From assembly GCA_023150415.1 (NCBI GenBank), contig JAKLKY010000007.1, forward strand, positions 1-54,625: a stretch of 54,625 bases of DNA, given 5' to 3'. The stretch comes from Alphaproteobacteria bacterium. Lineage in GTDB: Bacteria > Pseudomonadota > Alphaproteobacteria > Micavibrionales > Micavibrionaceae. This document shows positions 9,224 through 18,000 of the stretch, piece by piece; the first letter of the stretch is position 1; the number at the start of each line of letters is the position of its first letter. Below the pieces are notes generated by a model. It searched no databases and was not told where the DNA came from. It was given only the letters and a program-made list of their open reading frames with translations. A program made the translations under genes and the position numbers.

Positions 9224-11196
9224 GTAATCTTTCCAAAGACGCTGCGTTCTATTTCCGAGGCATTGATTGAAGTCGGGCTAGAGAATTCGCGGTGCGACTG
9301 ATCCATCAAATTCTGCCCCGTCACATTAAAACGTAGACCTTCTTCAATCTGCCACCCAAGGTTTAAATCAAGGCGGGTATAATCGTCCACATCATTTTCG
9401 TGCAGTTGATCAACATAATATATAGATCCATCAAGGGTCAGATCACGCCGAATATTCCAAGAAGCACGCAAACTTGCCTGATGATGCGGCGATAGGCCCT
9501 CGGCTGTCTCAAGATCAAAGCCATTGCTGTGCTCGACATGGGCAGAGAGATCGAGAAAGCTGTAGGAACCTGTAACTTTAAATTGAGAATTGATATTCCA
9601 GCTGGAGACAATTTCAGCGCCATACGTTTCAGCCGTCATCCCGTTAATAGCCTGAATGGCCAAGGTGCCAGTGCTCGAGGGCAGAAACCCCACGGTCGCA
9701 AGATCGTTATAATCCGTGTAAAAGACAGCCAGATCCACGGCAAGATCCGGGGTGATTTGTCTGCGATAGCCAGCCTCATAGGCAATCATCTTTTCAGTAT
9801 CGAAAGACTTATTGGCGCTGAGAATGACTTCCGTTGGCGGGGTTGTTCCCAGATAGTTCGTCGTTAAATCTAGATCACGTTCCAGGCGGCTGGGTGTTCT
9901 TACGGCGCGTGTCACGGCCAACCAAAGTGTCTGGTCGATATCAGGATGCCATTGCAAACGGGCGCTGGGCTGGAATTCAAAGCCTGTGTAATCGTTATGC
10001 TCCGCTTTGCTGCTCAAGGTTAAGAACCAAGTCTCGGGCACCAATGTGATTTCATCATGTAAGAACGCGCTAAAAAGATCATCGCGACGGCTCGCGGGAT
10101 GAAATGAAATGACGTTGGAATTCCCAAGATCATCGTACGACATGCGATAGCCACCGCCAAAGATCAATGAATGTCGCCCCATTGGGACTAAATTATATTG
10201 CGATTCAACATCCATAATTACGCGCTCATCCTTCAGCAAAAGCTGATCACGACGGGTGTAATCAAGATAGGATTGGATGCTGAAGCTGCTGCCATCGGTT
10301 TGATCCATTTCCCAACGACTGAGAAGATTGGCACCCTTAGACTCTATGGTTTCCTCTTCAATCAGCGCAAAAGGAGAAACTGAAATGGGGGTGCTGTTTA
10401 TTTGATCGCTATCGTTATGGTAGATATCGCCTTGCAGGGTAATATTGCGATCCCAATCAATGCGAAAACCACTGCGGGAATCGCGATATTCATCATACGC
10501 CTGTCCACCTGCTGGCGAGCGGGACGAGTCGCGGCGGGTATGCTTGGCGTAAGCTCGGTAGAAATTATCACCCTGAAAGCGATTGCCGTAGCGGCCGGAA
10601 AGCGTTCCTTCTTCCTCGTTACCATAGAGGCCCGTGACCAGATCTTTTTGGGTCTCACTTGAATGTTTTGTAATAACATGAATAATGCCGTTAACGGCAT
10701 TCGCACTCCACAGTGCGCCGCCGGGTCCACGCACAACTTCAATGCGGTCGATATCCTCCAGAAACAGATCTTGAATTTCCCAGTAGGTGCCTGCGAAAAG
10801 CGGATTGTATACTGTGCGGCCATCAATCATCACTAATAATTTATTGGCTGTGATGCTGTTAAAGCCGCGAATGGAAATGGCCCAGCTATTGGTATCGGAC
10901 TGCGCCACCTGCACCCCGGGCGCCATGCGCAACGCATCTGCTATGCTGCGGACGCCGGAGCGAAGGATATCGTCTTGCGTGATAATGTACACCGCAGCTG
11001 GAGAATCGGAAACGTTCTGATATTGCTTTGAAACGGACAGGACTTTTGTGCTCAGCAATTGCTCCAGTGGCATTTCAAAATAATCGTAGTTTTTGCTTTC
11101 AGAATCTTGCGCAAGCGCAAGACGGAACGGGAGCAGGAGTAGGATCAACAGAAGAAAATGATGAGACCTTGGATTTAAGATGCTGTTTGTTGGCAT
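9211..11196 (-). CDS. TonB-dependent outer-membrane receptor
   Basis: 661 residues: a signal peptide (ending about LALAQ), a TonB plug at about 50-165 (YIITQDDILRSGVRSIADAL, GVQVAQSDT, IRGFNS, DGRTVYNPLFAG, RIEVVRGPGGALWSANAVNG) and a 22-strand-type barrel ending in the C-terminal aromatic WEF. The sequence after the signal, PLEQLLSTKVLSVSKQYQNVSD, is characteristic of the receptor subgroup found with DUF4154 proteins. The substrate cannot be read from sequence. It is the first gene of the receptor-YfiR-kinase operon, with AAAAGGT upstream of the ATG at 11196. No Fur box or riboswitch was recognised in the 207 bases between it and the divergent barrel gene. Confidence 0.92.
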   Translation of the reverse strand: MPTNSILNPRSHHFLLLILLLLPFRLALAQDSESKNYDYFEMPLEQLLSTKVLSVSKQYQNVSDSPAAVYIITQDDILRSGVRSIADALRMAPGVQVAQSDTNSWAISIRGFNSITANKLLVMIDGRTVYNPLFAGTYWEIQDLFLEDIDRIEVVRGPGGALWSANAVNGIIHVITKHSSETQKDLVTGLYGNEEEGTLSGRYGNRFQGDNFYRAYAKHTRRDSSRSPAGGQAYDEYRDSRSGFRIDWDRNITLQGDIYHNDSDQINSTPISVSPFALIEEETIESKGANLLSRWEMDQTDGSSFSIQSYLDYTRRDQLLLKDERVIMDVESQYNLVPMGRHSLIFGGGYRMSYDDLGNSNVISFHPASRRDDLFSAFLHDEITLVPETWFLTLSSKAEHNDYTGFEFQPSARLQWHPDIDQTLWLAVTRAVRTPSRLERDLDLTTNYLGTTPPTEVILSANKSFDTEKMIAYEAGYRRQITPDLAVDLAVFYTDYNDLATVGFLPSSTGTLAIQAINGMTAETYGAEIVSSWNINSQFKVTGSYSFLDLSAHVEHSNGFDLETAEGLSPHHQASLRASWNIRRDLTLDGSIYYVDQLHENDVDDYTRLDLNLGWQIEEGLRFNVTGQNLMDQSHREFSSPTSINASEIERSVFGKITWEF

Positions 11197-11403
11197 ACAG
11201 TTTTACCTTTTGTAATTTTTTACTGCCCTTACCCGGCAGAATAATTCATGCGTTTCTGAGACAGAAAACATTTATTTTTTTATTTTTGGGGAACTTTTTG
11301 AAATTCGATCCGCATCGTCTTCTTTCGGAACCTTTCACTTTTCAGAGCGTTGCTTCGGAAACGCAAAGTCAATTAAACGTCCTCACCCTGGAAAGGAAAA
11401 ACC

Positions 11404-12171
11404 ATGTTTACGCGAAAAAATTTATTTCTTAGTGCATCGATGTTGCTTGCCTTTAGTGCTACAAATAATACAGCGACAGCACAGCCCTTCTATGACGGCT
11501 ATACCAAGGACCGGGAAGATTTGCTCAGTGAGGCGAGCTACACAGCCCCGGATATGGACAATCGTGATCGCGCGGAGGCAGTCCATGACAAGGCGGGCAT
11601 AACACCTGCGCACTATACGGAGGATCGCGCGCGTGATCGTAAGAGCATGTTTCAAGATTTTACGGGGCCTTATTTCGGTGCAGATATTGGCTATAACATT
11701 GGGAGCTATGAAATCACTGACCCGGGAGCGCCAAGCGGCGATCTGGGCATGGATGGCATTGAAGGCGGCCTCTTTATAGGCTGGGGCGGCGTTTATAAAT
11801 GGAACTGGCTGGGCGGTTATGTTGGCTTGGAACTTGGCCATTCATGGAGCAATGCCGATGGTGATTTTGCCGGCAATGCGTTCGAAAAAGATCACGCATG
11901 GCTGGTCAGCATGCGGCCAGGAATTACAATGTATGAAGATGCTCTAGCCTATGGCATTGTTGGGTATACACGCGCCGAATTCGTTGGCAACGGTGATGAT
12001 GAAGATGTGAACGGTTATTTTCTGGGCGCTGGAAGCGAATTCAGCACGCGTAGCCCACTCAAACTACGTCTTGAATATACGTACACGAACTATGCCGACG
12101 AGCCTCTGAGTGATATTAATTTTGAAGGGCATGACAATATGATCAAGCTTGGCACGGTGTTCCGCTTCTAA
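11404..12171 (+). CDS. Outer-membrane beta-barrel protein
   Basis: 255 residues with a signal peptide (hydrophobic LFLSASMLLAFSATNNTATA, cleaved before QPFYDG), a charged linker of about 60 residues (DREDLLSEA, DNRDRAEAVHDKAG) and then a small OmpA/Omp25-type 8-strand barrel: GPYFGADIGYNIGSYEI, GLFIGWGGVYKWNWLGGYVG, a repeated Gly/aromatic alternation and the C-terminal LGTVFRF. GGAAAGG (11393-11397 region) precedes the ATG. It is divergent from the TonB-receptor operon, and its stop overlaps the convergent phosphoesterase stop by 4 bases. It resembles porin-family surface proteins; a specific role is not visible. Confidence 0.87.
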   Translation: MFTRKNLFLSASMLLAFSATNNTATAQPFYDGYTKDREDLLSEASYTAPDMDNRDRAEAVHDKAGITPAHYTEDRARDRKSMFQDFTGPYFGADIGYNIGSYEITDPGAPSGDLGMDGIEGGLFIGWGGVYKWNWLGGYVGLELGHSWSNADGDFAGNAFEKDHAWLVSMRPGITMYEDALAYGIVGYTRAEFVGNGDDEDVNGYFLGAGSEFSTRSPLKLRLEYTYTNYADEPLSDINFEGHDNMIKLGTVFRF

Positions 12172-12956
12172 GGATGCAGATGGCGGGCGTGTCGGCTTTG
12201 AAATACTTCTTCAAACTGATTACGTCCATATCTAAAATGCTGTACGTCAAAGAAATCTTCGTCGATGACAATCACATTGAATCCGTTTTCTTGCGTGCGG
12301 GTTCGATGCGAGAGCGTGGTCGAAGCGCTCACGTAAACCGTATTATCGATCGTGGTAATCGCTGCATGATGAACATGCCCTGTCAGAACAAGGTCAATTT
12401 TTAAATCTTGGATCTTTGCCAGTGCTTGGCGCGCGCCAAAAACCTTTACTGCCAAAGGAAATTCCGGTGCTTTTTGGATAGGGTGATGCAATACGCATAA
12501 ACGGAAAGCTATGTCATTAATCGGCGTGGCGGCCTGTCTGAATTGATAATCAAGCCAATCAAGCTGCGATCCGGAGACAGCACCATACGCCCAGTTCCAA
12601 TGTGGCAGAATTGGGCGCGCACTATTAATGCCTACGATCTTTAGATCTCTTGCTGCAATTACAGGGTATAACGAAGGCGAGATCCAGCGCCGATAGGAAT
12701 GATATGGGCGGAAAAAGCGATCATAAAGATTATATCGCGGGATGTCATGATTGCCAGGCACGCACAACGTTCGACACGGAATTTGATTCAGAAATTGGTG
12801 TGCACGCTGGAATTCATGCGGCATCCCGTGTTGTGTGAAATCGCCGCTGATCACGACAAGATCAGGCCTTAAATCGTTAAGAACCTGAAGCAATGCTTGA
12901 ACAAGTGCTTGCTTTTCGGTACCAAAATGCAAATCAGATAGATGCGCAATTTTCAT
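12168..12956 (-). CDS. Metallophosphoesterase
   Basis: 262-residue cytoplasmic enzyme of the calcineurin-like phosphoesterase family. All metal-binding motifs are in order: SDLHFG (residues 7-12), GDFTQHG near 38, GNHD near 69, and the late GHVHHA near 196, with a further LHHPIQ His near 153. It resembles the cyclic-nucleotide and bis-nucleotide phosphodiesterase subgroup (CpdA/Icc-like) in length and spacing, but substrate is uncertain. It follows the lipid kinase gene on the same strand by 18 bases and is probably co-transcribed with it. Confidence 0.9.
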   Translation of the reverse strand: MKIAHLSDLHFGTEKQALVQALLQVLNDLRPDLVVISGDFTQHGMPHEFQRAHQFLNQIPCRTLCVPGNHDIPRYNLYDRFFRPYHSYRRWISPSLYPVIAARDLKIVGINSARPILPHWNWAYGAVSGSQLDWLDYQFRQAATPINDIAFRLCVLHHPIQKAPEFPLAVKVFGARQALAKIQDLKIDLVLTGHVHHAAITTIDNTVYVSASTTLSHRTRTQENGFNVIVIDEDFFDVQHFRYGRNQFEEVFQSRHARHLHP

Positions 12957-12974
12957 CGCAGCTTCCTTTTGCGC

Positions 12975-13880
12975 CTAAATCAGAAGGGGTTGATGCGATG
13001 GGACCAAGACATTAAGGCTCTGTGGATCTGCTAATACAATCAGCGGATATTTCATCCGCCGAAGCTCACCGTCCACAACGATTTGTGTCTCACGATTGCT
13101 GCTTTCGAGCACCAGGGCCTTGGTTTCAAAATGCTCGACGGTTTTATCATCTTGCCATTGTCCGCTCATTAATTTTGTAATCAGGCCAACACTTTCCAGC
13201 GCGCCGTGCGGATTGACCAGATAGACACCAAGCTCGCCTTGCTGCAGGGTCTTTGCATCGGCGTCCAGAGGACTGCTGCCCGGCTTGTATGAGTTGTTGG
13301 CAATAACGAGGGCCTTGCCGCGCCAAGGTTTGCTGCTTCCCTTATGGGTCAGGATGAGCCGTGTCGAACGCGCCGTCGCTAGCTTTTTAAACACTGCATG
13401 TCCCCAGTGAAGCCAGTGATGGATTTTTGTGTGCCCACGATTTTCTTCACGTACTCTTGCGAGTTCCGGCGCAATGCCGAGCATGACATTGCACAAAAAC
13501 ATTTGTCCATTAATGTTGCCTGTATCAACCTTTTGGAGCGATGCAAAGGGGTAGAGGCGGGCTGCGGCTTCAAAATCATTCGCAATTCCTAAGTAGCGCG
13601 CGAATAAATTCATTGTTCCCATGGGTAAGATGCCGAAGGGTGTACTGGTCTTGCGGAAATGCGCGGCGGCGCTGGCGATGGTTCCATCTCCGCCGCCAAT
13701 GAGGACAGGGTTAGAGCGATTATATTGTCGCAGGGCGCGCTGCAATTCATCAGGTTCCAGCACATGCAATGATTTTAGACCGCCCTGCAGCGCATCTTGG
13801 AGCTTCTGGCGCAGTACGTCCTCTTCGAGTTTTAAGGCCGTGCCCGCTTTTTTGTTAATAAAGACCGCATACGAAATCAT
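12975..13880 (-). CDS. Diacylglycerol/lipid kinase family protein
   Basis: 301 residues from ATG 13880. An in-frame upstream start at 14006 would run through the gene for the small membrane protein, and the family normally begins with a strand like ISYAVFINKKAGTA, as here. The nucleotide-binding GGGDGTIASAA is at residues 62-72, followed by FGILPMGTMNLFARYLGI, both diagnostic of the DAGK catalytic domain (YegS/BmrU/DgkB relatives). These enzymes phosphorylate diacylglycerol or related lipids at the inner membrane face. Its start is 7 bases after the stop of the small membrane gene, so the two form an operon with the phosphoesterase. Confidence 0.9.
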   Translation of the reverse strand: MISYAVFINKKAGTALKLEEDVLRQKLQDALQGGLKSLHVLEPDELQRALRQYNRSNPVLIGGGDGTIASAAAHFRKTSTPFGILPMGTMNLFARYLGIANDFEAAARLYPFASLQKVDTGNINGQMFLCNVMLGIAPELARVREENRGHTKIHHWLHWGHAVFKKLATARSTRLILTHKGSSKPWRGKALVIANNSYKPGSSPLDADAKTLQQGELGVYLVNPHGALESVGLITKLMSGQWQDDKTVEHFETKALVLESSNRETQIVVDGELRRMKYPLIVLADPQSLNVLVPSHQPLLI

Positions 13881-13887
13881 GTGTGGT

Positions 13888-14094
13888 CTATTGAGGTTGA
13901 GCGTGATGTTGACCTTGAAGCTTGTCAGGAAGTTCTTGCGTGGCCCGCTGCACTTCTGCGCTGCTAGGGATCGGTGATTTTTCAGGCGCAAATAATATAG
14001 CCGCAACCAGGGCTGCGCATATCAGTCCCATGATTAAAAAAATAGCGGACGATGAGGAATTGCGAGCGGGTGGGTCGGGTGGGGCCAGGGGCAT
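13888..14094 (-). CDS. Small single-span membrane protein, 68 aa
   Basis: Starts at ATG 14094, which has AAGGAAA 7 bases upstream; the upstream in-frame ATG at 14172 lies inside a terminator and is unlikely. The protein has a Pro/Ser-rich N-terminus, one hydrophobic helix (about residues 17-36) and a polar Gln-rich tail. I do not recognise a family. The lipid kinase gene begins 7 bases downstream, which suggests a membrane-linked partner or only co-expression. Confidence 0.6.
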   Translation of the reverse strand: MPLAPPDPPARNSSSSAIFLIMGLICAALVAAILFAPEKSPIPSSAEVQRATQELPDKLQGQHHAQPQ

Positions 14095-14170
14095 AATTTT
14101 TCCTTTATCAAAAAGCTTTTCCCTCAAGCAACGAAAGAGAGGAATCTTTTGTTCCGTGTGTTGCTGCTGC

Positions 14171-14203
14171 AAAAAAAGCCAGTTCTAGGGAACTGGCTTT
14201 TTT
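14171..14203 (-). terminator. Intrinsic terminator after the DUF892 gene
   Basis: An 8-base stem, GCCAGTTC at 14178-14185 with GAACTGGC at 14190-14197, and a 4-base loop. It is flanked by seven A's on the left (a U run on the minus strand) and T's on the right, so it may act in both directions. It sits 23 bases after the DUF892 stop. Confidence 0.88.
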
Positions 14204-14225
14204 CTGGGTAGGAGGAAGGTTGTGA

Positions 14226-14726
14226 TTAAGCGGCCTCTTTGAGCGCATTTTGATTAACGTTGCTTTCGGCGATTTCCGTCAAGATCTCATCCGTGCGCTT
14301 TTCCTCATCCAGTGTTTCTGAAAGAAGTTCAGCCGCATCTTCGTATCCAAGGCAATCGGCGAGTGCGCAAAGCGAACCATAGGCGGCGATCTCATAATGT
14401 TCGACTTTCTGTGCAGCTGTGATGAGTGCCGCATCCAAGACCTGTTTGTCGGTGACATTTTTGATATATTCATCACCTTCTTCTACAAGACCTTTCATAG
14501 CCTCGCATGTGACAGAACGGATCTCCAATCCACAAATATCGTGAACGCGTCTAAGGCGCTCAATTTGCCGCTTGGTTTCTTCCAAGTGCTTTTCAAATCC
14601 ACGCTTAAGTTCTGTGTCGGTGGCGGCTTTTGCCATCTTTGGCAAGGCCTCAGTCAGACGGGTTTCCGCATCGTAAACGTCGCAGAGCTCATCATGGAAC
14701 AAGTCATGTAAAGTTTTGATTTTCAT
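14226..14726 (-). CDS. Ferritin-like DUF892 (YciE/YciF) protein
   Basis: 166-residue all-helical protein of the DUF892/YciF family, which has a ferritin-like four-helix bundle and is often stress-induced. Recognisable parts are LHDLFHDELCDVYDAE at residues 5-20, ALPKMAKAATDTELKRGF, HLEETKRQIERL, and the second pair AAQKVEHYEIAAYGSL and ETLDEEKRTDEILTEIAE. The Glu and His residues that form the metal site (E20, E50 region, E111/H112 region, E144 region) are present. AAGGAT lies 8 bases before the ATG. It is a single-gene unit closed by the hairpin at 14171-14203. The physiological role of the family is not settled. Confidence 0.9.
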   Translation of the reverse strand: MKIKTLHDLFHDELCDVYDAETRLTEALPKMAKAATDTELKRGFEKHLEETKRQIERLRRVHDICGLEIRSVTCEAMKGLVEEGDEYIKNVTDKQVLDAALITAAQKVEHYEIAAYGSLCALADCLGYEDAAELLSETLDEEKRTDEILTEIAESNVNQNALKEAA

Positions 14727-14823
14727 GTGTTTTATCCTTCCGTCGGTCGCGTAACAATGTTGATAACATTCTACTAACGGTGCACAATGAATTTGGTTCA
14801 GGACACGATTGAAGCTCAGATAA

Positions 14824-16107
14824 ATGCATATGAATCACCGTCTCTGGAGAGGTCGTAACTTCGCACCGCTTTTCGTCGCCCAGTTCCTGGGGGCTCTGAA
14901 CGACAATCTTTTTAAAGGTCTGGTCGGAGTGATGATTGCTTATAGAACGGTTGATATTGGAGACTCTGATCCCGCGTTGATGATCGCATTTGCTACGGCG
15001 CTCTTTATTCTTCCCTTTTTATTGCTCAATCCCTTGGGCGGTGTCTTGGCGGACCGCTTGGATAAGGCCTGGGTGATGCGCATAATTAAAATCGCAGAGA
15101 TTGGTATCATTATGCTTGCGCTTGTCGGGCTATTTACCCAGAGATTGGAGATCTTGTTCCTGGTTTTAATGTTACTGGGTGTTCATTCCGCCTTGTTCAG
15201 CCCCGCAAAATTTTCCATTCTGCCGCAGCATCTCCCGTCACAGAAATTAATCTCAGCCAATGCATGGTTGAATACGGGAACATACCTTGCCATACTCGGA
15301 GGCACTGTTCTGGCCAGCGCCTATGGGGCCACTGATGTCGGATTATTTCAAGCAGCACTGGTTTTATCGTTCTGTGCTGTTGTAGGCTGCAGCGCAAGTT
15401 TTTTCATCCCGTGGGCGCCACCCTCTTCCCAGCCTCACGCCTTATCCTTAAATCCGTTATCGGCATGGCTAAAAAATTTCTCATTACTTAGGGGCCTTGA
15501 GCGCGCGCTGGTGATTCCGATGATCGGTGCTTCATGGTTTTTCTTTGTGGGCGCGGTGGTGCTGGGCCAGTTCCCTCATTTTGCGCACACTATACTGGGG
15601 GCGGATCATCAAACGCTAAGTATTTTTATGCTGCTGTTTATGGCCGGCGTAATGGCAGGGGGTCTGGCCAATCCTATTTTGCTGCGCGGACGGATCAGCA
15701 CTGTTTTTGCCGGGCCAGCGGCTGGTGTCATTGCGCTGGCTTGTCTGTTTGTGTATGCACTGAGCCTTGCTTACACGCCGCAGCAAACGCTGCTTCCGCC
15801 TGCGCAGTTCTTTGCGGCAGGGACGGGATGGGCACTGGGTGTGATGATGCTGGCGCTGGCTTTTGCTGCGGGTGTGTATATTGTTCCCTTGAAAGCATAT
15901 GTGCAGCATCATGCGCCCGCGCATAACCGCGCCCGGATTATGGCCGCCAGTGGGTTTCTTGATGCGCTGTTCATATTGCTCTCGTCCGCGTTTACGGCAG
16001 CGACTATCGCTTTAGGCTTTCGCGTTTCGGATTTATTCTGGATGCTTGCGCTGGGAAGTTTTGCTATGGCTGTTGTCTTGATTAAAAGGAGAGGAATTTT
16101 GGAATGA
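14824..16107 (+). CDS. MFS transporter, LplT-like (lysophospholipid) type
   Basis: 427 residues with about 12 hydrophobic segments. The start FAPLFVAQFLGALNDNLFKG and NPLGGVLADRLDK are typical of the LplT branch of the major facilitator superfamily, which flips lysophospholipids across the inner membrane for re-acylation. No acyltransferase domain is fused and none is adjacent, so the substrate is inferred only from family resemblance. ATG codons at 14824 and 14830 are both possible starts. The last codons overlap the next gene in an ATGA arrangement (16104-16107), so the two are translationally coupled. Confidence 0.82.
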   Translation: MHMNHRLWRGRNFAPLFVAQFLGALNDNLFKGLVGVMIAYRTVDIGDSDPALMIAFATALFILPFLLLNPLGGVLADRLDKAWVMRIIKIAEIGIIMLALVGLFTQRLEILFLVLMLLGVHSALFSPAKFSILPQHLPSQKLISANAWLNTGTYLAILGGTVLASAYGATDVGLFQAALVLSFCAVVGCSASFFIPWAPPSSQPHALSLNPLSAWLKNFSLLRGLERALVIPMIGASWFFFVGAVVLGQFPHFAHTILGADHQTLSIFMLLFMAGVMAGGLANPILLRGRISTVFAGPAAGVIALACLFVYALSLAYTPQQTLLPPAQFFAAGTGWALGVMMLALAFAAGVYIVPLKAYVQHHAPAHNRARIMAASGFLDALFILLSSAFTAATIALGFRVSDLFWMLALGSFAMAVVLIKRRGILE

Positions 16108-16661
16108 AACCACTGCTTGTTTTCGCCCTGCCGCAGGAAAGCCAGGATGTCTTTGTCGGCTATGATGTTCTTTATACGGGCGTGGGCAAGGTTAATGCGG
16201 CCTATGCGCTCACCCGCCGCCTGCATCAGGGCAAGCCGGGCGTAGTGATTAATCTGGGAACGGCGGGCAGTGCGCGCCATAAATCCGGCAGCGTGGTTAA
16301 CCCCACGGCCTTCATCCAGCGGGATATGGATGTGACTGCGCTGGGCTTCGAGAAATTTCAGACCCCGTTTTCCAAGGATCCCATATTGTTAAAAACAGGA
16401 CAGCGTGTGCCTCATTTCCCCGACGGCGTGTGCGGCAGCGGAGATAATTTTGCCGCTGTAGTTTCCGCGCCTGTTGATTACGATGTGATTGACATGGAAG
16501 CGCATGCGCTGGCGCTGGTGTGCCAGCGCGAAGGCGTGCCGTTCTTGAGCTTGAAATATATCTCCGATGGCGCGGATGAAAGTGCTGCTACCGACTGGAA
16601 TGCGGCGCTGCACCACACGGCGGAAGTTTTGTTAGCGGCCTTGCAGAAGTGTGGATATTAA
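16104..16661 (+). CDS. MTA/SAH nucleosidase-like (phosphorylase superfamily) protein
   Basis: 185 residues, shorter than the usual 230 of the family. The core signs remain: GVGKVNAAYAL near residue 28, NLGTAGSA near 50, VIDMEAHALALVCQREGVPF near 128-147 and KYISDGADE near 151. The Met-Glu pair and Ser-Asp motif match the catalytic region of methylthioadenosine/S-adenosylhomocysteine nucleosidases. The usual N-terminal AMxxE is replaced by ALPQES. It may salvage nucleosides, but a different purine-containing substrate is possible. It overlaps the transporter gene by 4 bases, an association I cannot explain. Confidence 0.78.
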   Translation: MKPLLVFALPQESQDVFVGYDVLYTGVGKVNAAYALTRRLHQGKPGVVINLGTAGSARHKSGSVVNPTAFIQRDMDVTALGFEKFQTPFSKDPILLKTGQRVPHFPDGVCGSGDNFAAVVSAPVDYDVIDMEAHALALVCQREGVPFLSLKYISDGADESAATDWNAALHHTAEVLLAALQKCGY

Positions 16662-16668
16662 AAAGGAA

Positions 16669-16743
16669 TGGTGGCTGAGGAGGGATTTGAACCCCCGACC
16701 AAGGGATTATGATTCCCCTGCTCTACCGCTGAGCTACTCAGCC
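16669..16743 (-). tRNA. tRNA-Met (CAT), elongator type
   Basis: A 75-base cloverleaf on the minus strand: acceptor GGCTGAG/CTCAGCC, D arm GCTC/GAGC, anticodon stem GGGGA/TCCCT with loop ATCATAA (anticodon CAT), T arm GGGGG TTCAAAT CCCTC, discriminator A and an encoded CCA at 16669-16671. The anticodon stem lacks the three G-C pairs next to the loop and the 1-72 mismatch of an initiator. AATCATAAT is usual for elongator Met, but tRNA-Ile2 with lysidine also has CAT and cannot be fully excluded. Its 5' eight bases overlap the end of mnmA. Confidence 0.92.
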
Positions 16744-17951
16744 ATTAAAACCGACTGTGGATCGGCTTCCCGTTCAGGAGGGGTAATAGGCCCCGTTTCA
16801 ATGGTTTTGTCAAGTAAAGCTTGTGATTGGCTGCTGCCGGTGATCCATCCGCCACCCAAAACCCGTGCGCCGTCGTAGAAAACAGCCGCTTGGCCGGGAG
16901 AAATGCCGTATTGCGGAGTTTCGAGCTGTATGCGCGCCTGTCCGTTTTCTTCCGGAAGAATGGTCGCGGGAACGGGTTTCATGGTTGAGCGGAATTTAAG
17001 TTCAATGCGCCGCTGCGCCGTATCATCAAGCCAGTTACATTCGTTCACTTCAATCACATCCTTCGCCAGCGCTTCCTTGGGACCGACGATCACCCGGTGT
17101 GTGGCTGCATCGATCGCCAAAACATAGTAAGGGCTGTTGTCCTCGTTGTGCCCGCCGCCGATGCCCAGGCCTTTGCGTTGGCCGATGGTGTAATGGATGA
17201 TCCCCTCATGTTTGCCCAGCACGATTCCCTGTTGATCGACAATCTCGCCTGAAGTGGCGGCCTGCGGGCGCAGCTTGGTGACGATCTTGGTGTAATCACC
17301 GTTCGGCACAAAACAAATATCCTGAGAATCCGGCTTCTCGGCGGTGATGAGGCCTAGGCGCTGGGCTTCGGCGCGGGTTTTCTCCTTATGCCAGCCGCCC
17401 AGCGGAAAGCGCAGGAAATCCAGCTGTTCCTGCGTGGTGGCGAAGAGGAAATAGCTTTGATCCTTCAACGGATCAATCGCGCGCTGCAGCGTGGCGCGGC
17501 CCGTGCTGTCGAGGATGCGCTGCACGTAATGGCCTGTTGCCATACAATCGGCGTTCAAATCGCGCGCAACTTTCAACAAATCCTGAAATTTCACGCTTTG
17601 ATTGCACCGTACGCAAGGGATGGGGGTCTCGCCGCGCAGATAACGATCGGCGAAATCGTCGATGACTGACTCGCGAAATCGGCTCTCGTAATTCAAAACA
17701 TAGTGCGGAAAGCCCCGCGCTTCGGCTACGCGCCGCGCATCGTGGATATCTTGCCCAGCGCAGCAAGTTTTCGAGGCCGATGTTGCCGCGCCGTGGTCGT
17801 AGAGCTGCAGCGTGACCCCAATCACCTCATAACCCTGCTCATGCAGCAAGGCCGCAACCACGGACGAATCCACCCCGCCCGACATCGCCACAACGACGCG
17901 GGTATCCTTGGGCGGCTTAGGGAAGCCGAGGGTGTTGACAGGCATTATCAT
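16734..17951 (-). CDS. mnmA: tRNA-specific 2-thiouridylase
   Basis: Adds sulfur to C2 of the wobble uridine (U34) of tRNAs for Lys, Glu and Gln, using ATP and sulfur relayed from a cysteine desulfurase. The 405-residue protein has the PP-loop SGGVDSSV near residues 24-31, the first catalytic Cys region in [14 protein letters not shown] near 113, [13 protein letters not shown] with the second catalytic Cys near 212, and the [15 protein letters not shown] segment. The last codons and TAG stop (16734-16736) lie inside the tRNA-Met gene, so processing of that tRNA would cut the mnmA message near its end. It is in the same strand-block as a cysteine desulfurase. Confidence 0.95.
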   Translation of the reverse strand: MIMPVNTLGFPKPPKDTRVVVAMSGGVDSSVVAALLHEQGYEVIGVTLQLYDHGAATSASKTCCAGQDIHDARRVAEARGFPHYVLNYESRFRESVIDDFADRYLRGETPIPCVRCNQSVKFQDLLKVARDLNADCMATGHYVQRILDSTGRATLQRAIDPLKDQSYFLFATTQEQLDFLRFPLGGWHKEKTRAEAQRLGLITAEKPDSQDICFVPNGDYTKIVTKLRPQAATSGEIVDQQGIVLGKHEGIIHYTIGQRKGLGIGGGHNEDNSPYYVLAIDAATHRVIVGPKEALAKDVIEVNECNWLDDTAQRRIELKFRSTMKPVPATILPEENGQARIQLETPQYGISPGQAAVFYDGARVLGGGWITGSSQSQALLDKTIETGPITPPEREADPQSVLMAE

Positions 17952-18000
17952 AGGCCGGGACTATAAGGCCTGATTAAGAAAAATACAAGAAAACTCAGGC

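Noticed and set aside
11028-11432. Plus-strand frame across the start of the TonB receptor and the next gene
   Set aside because: It is antisense to the receptor's signal-peptide region, has no ribosome site and reads into the leader of the barrel protein.
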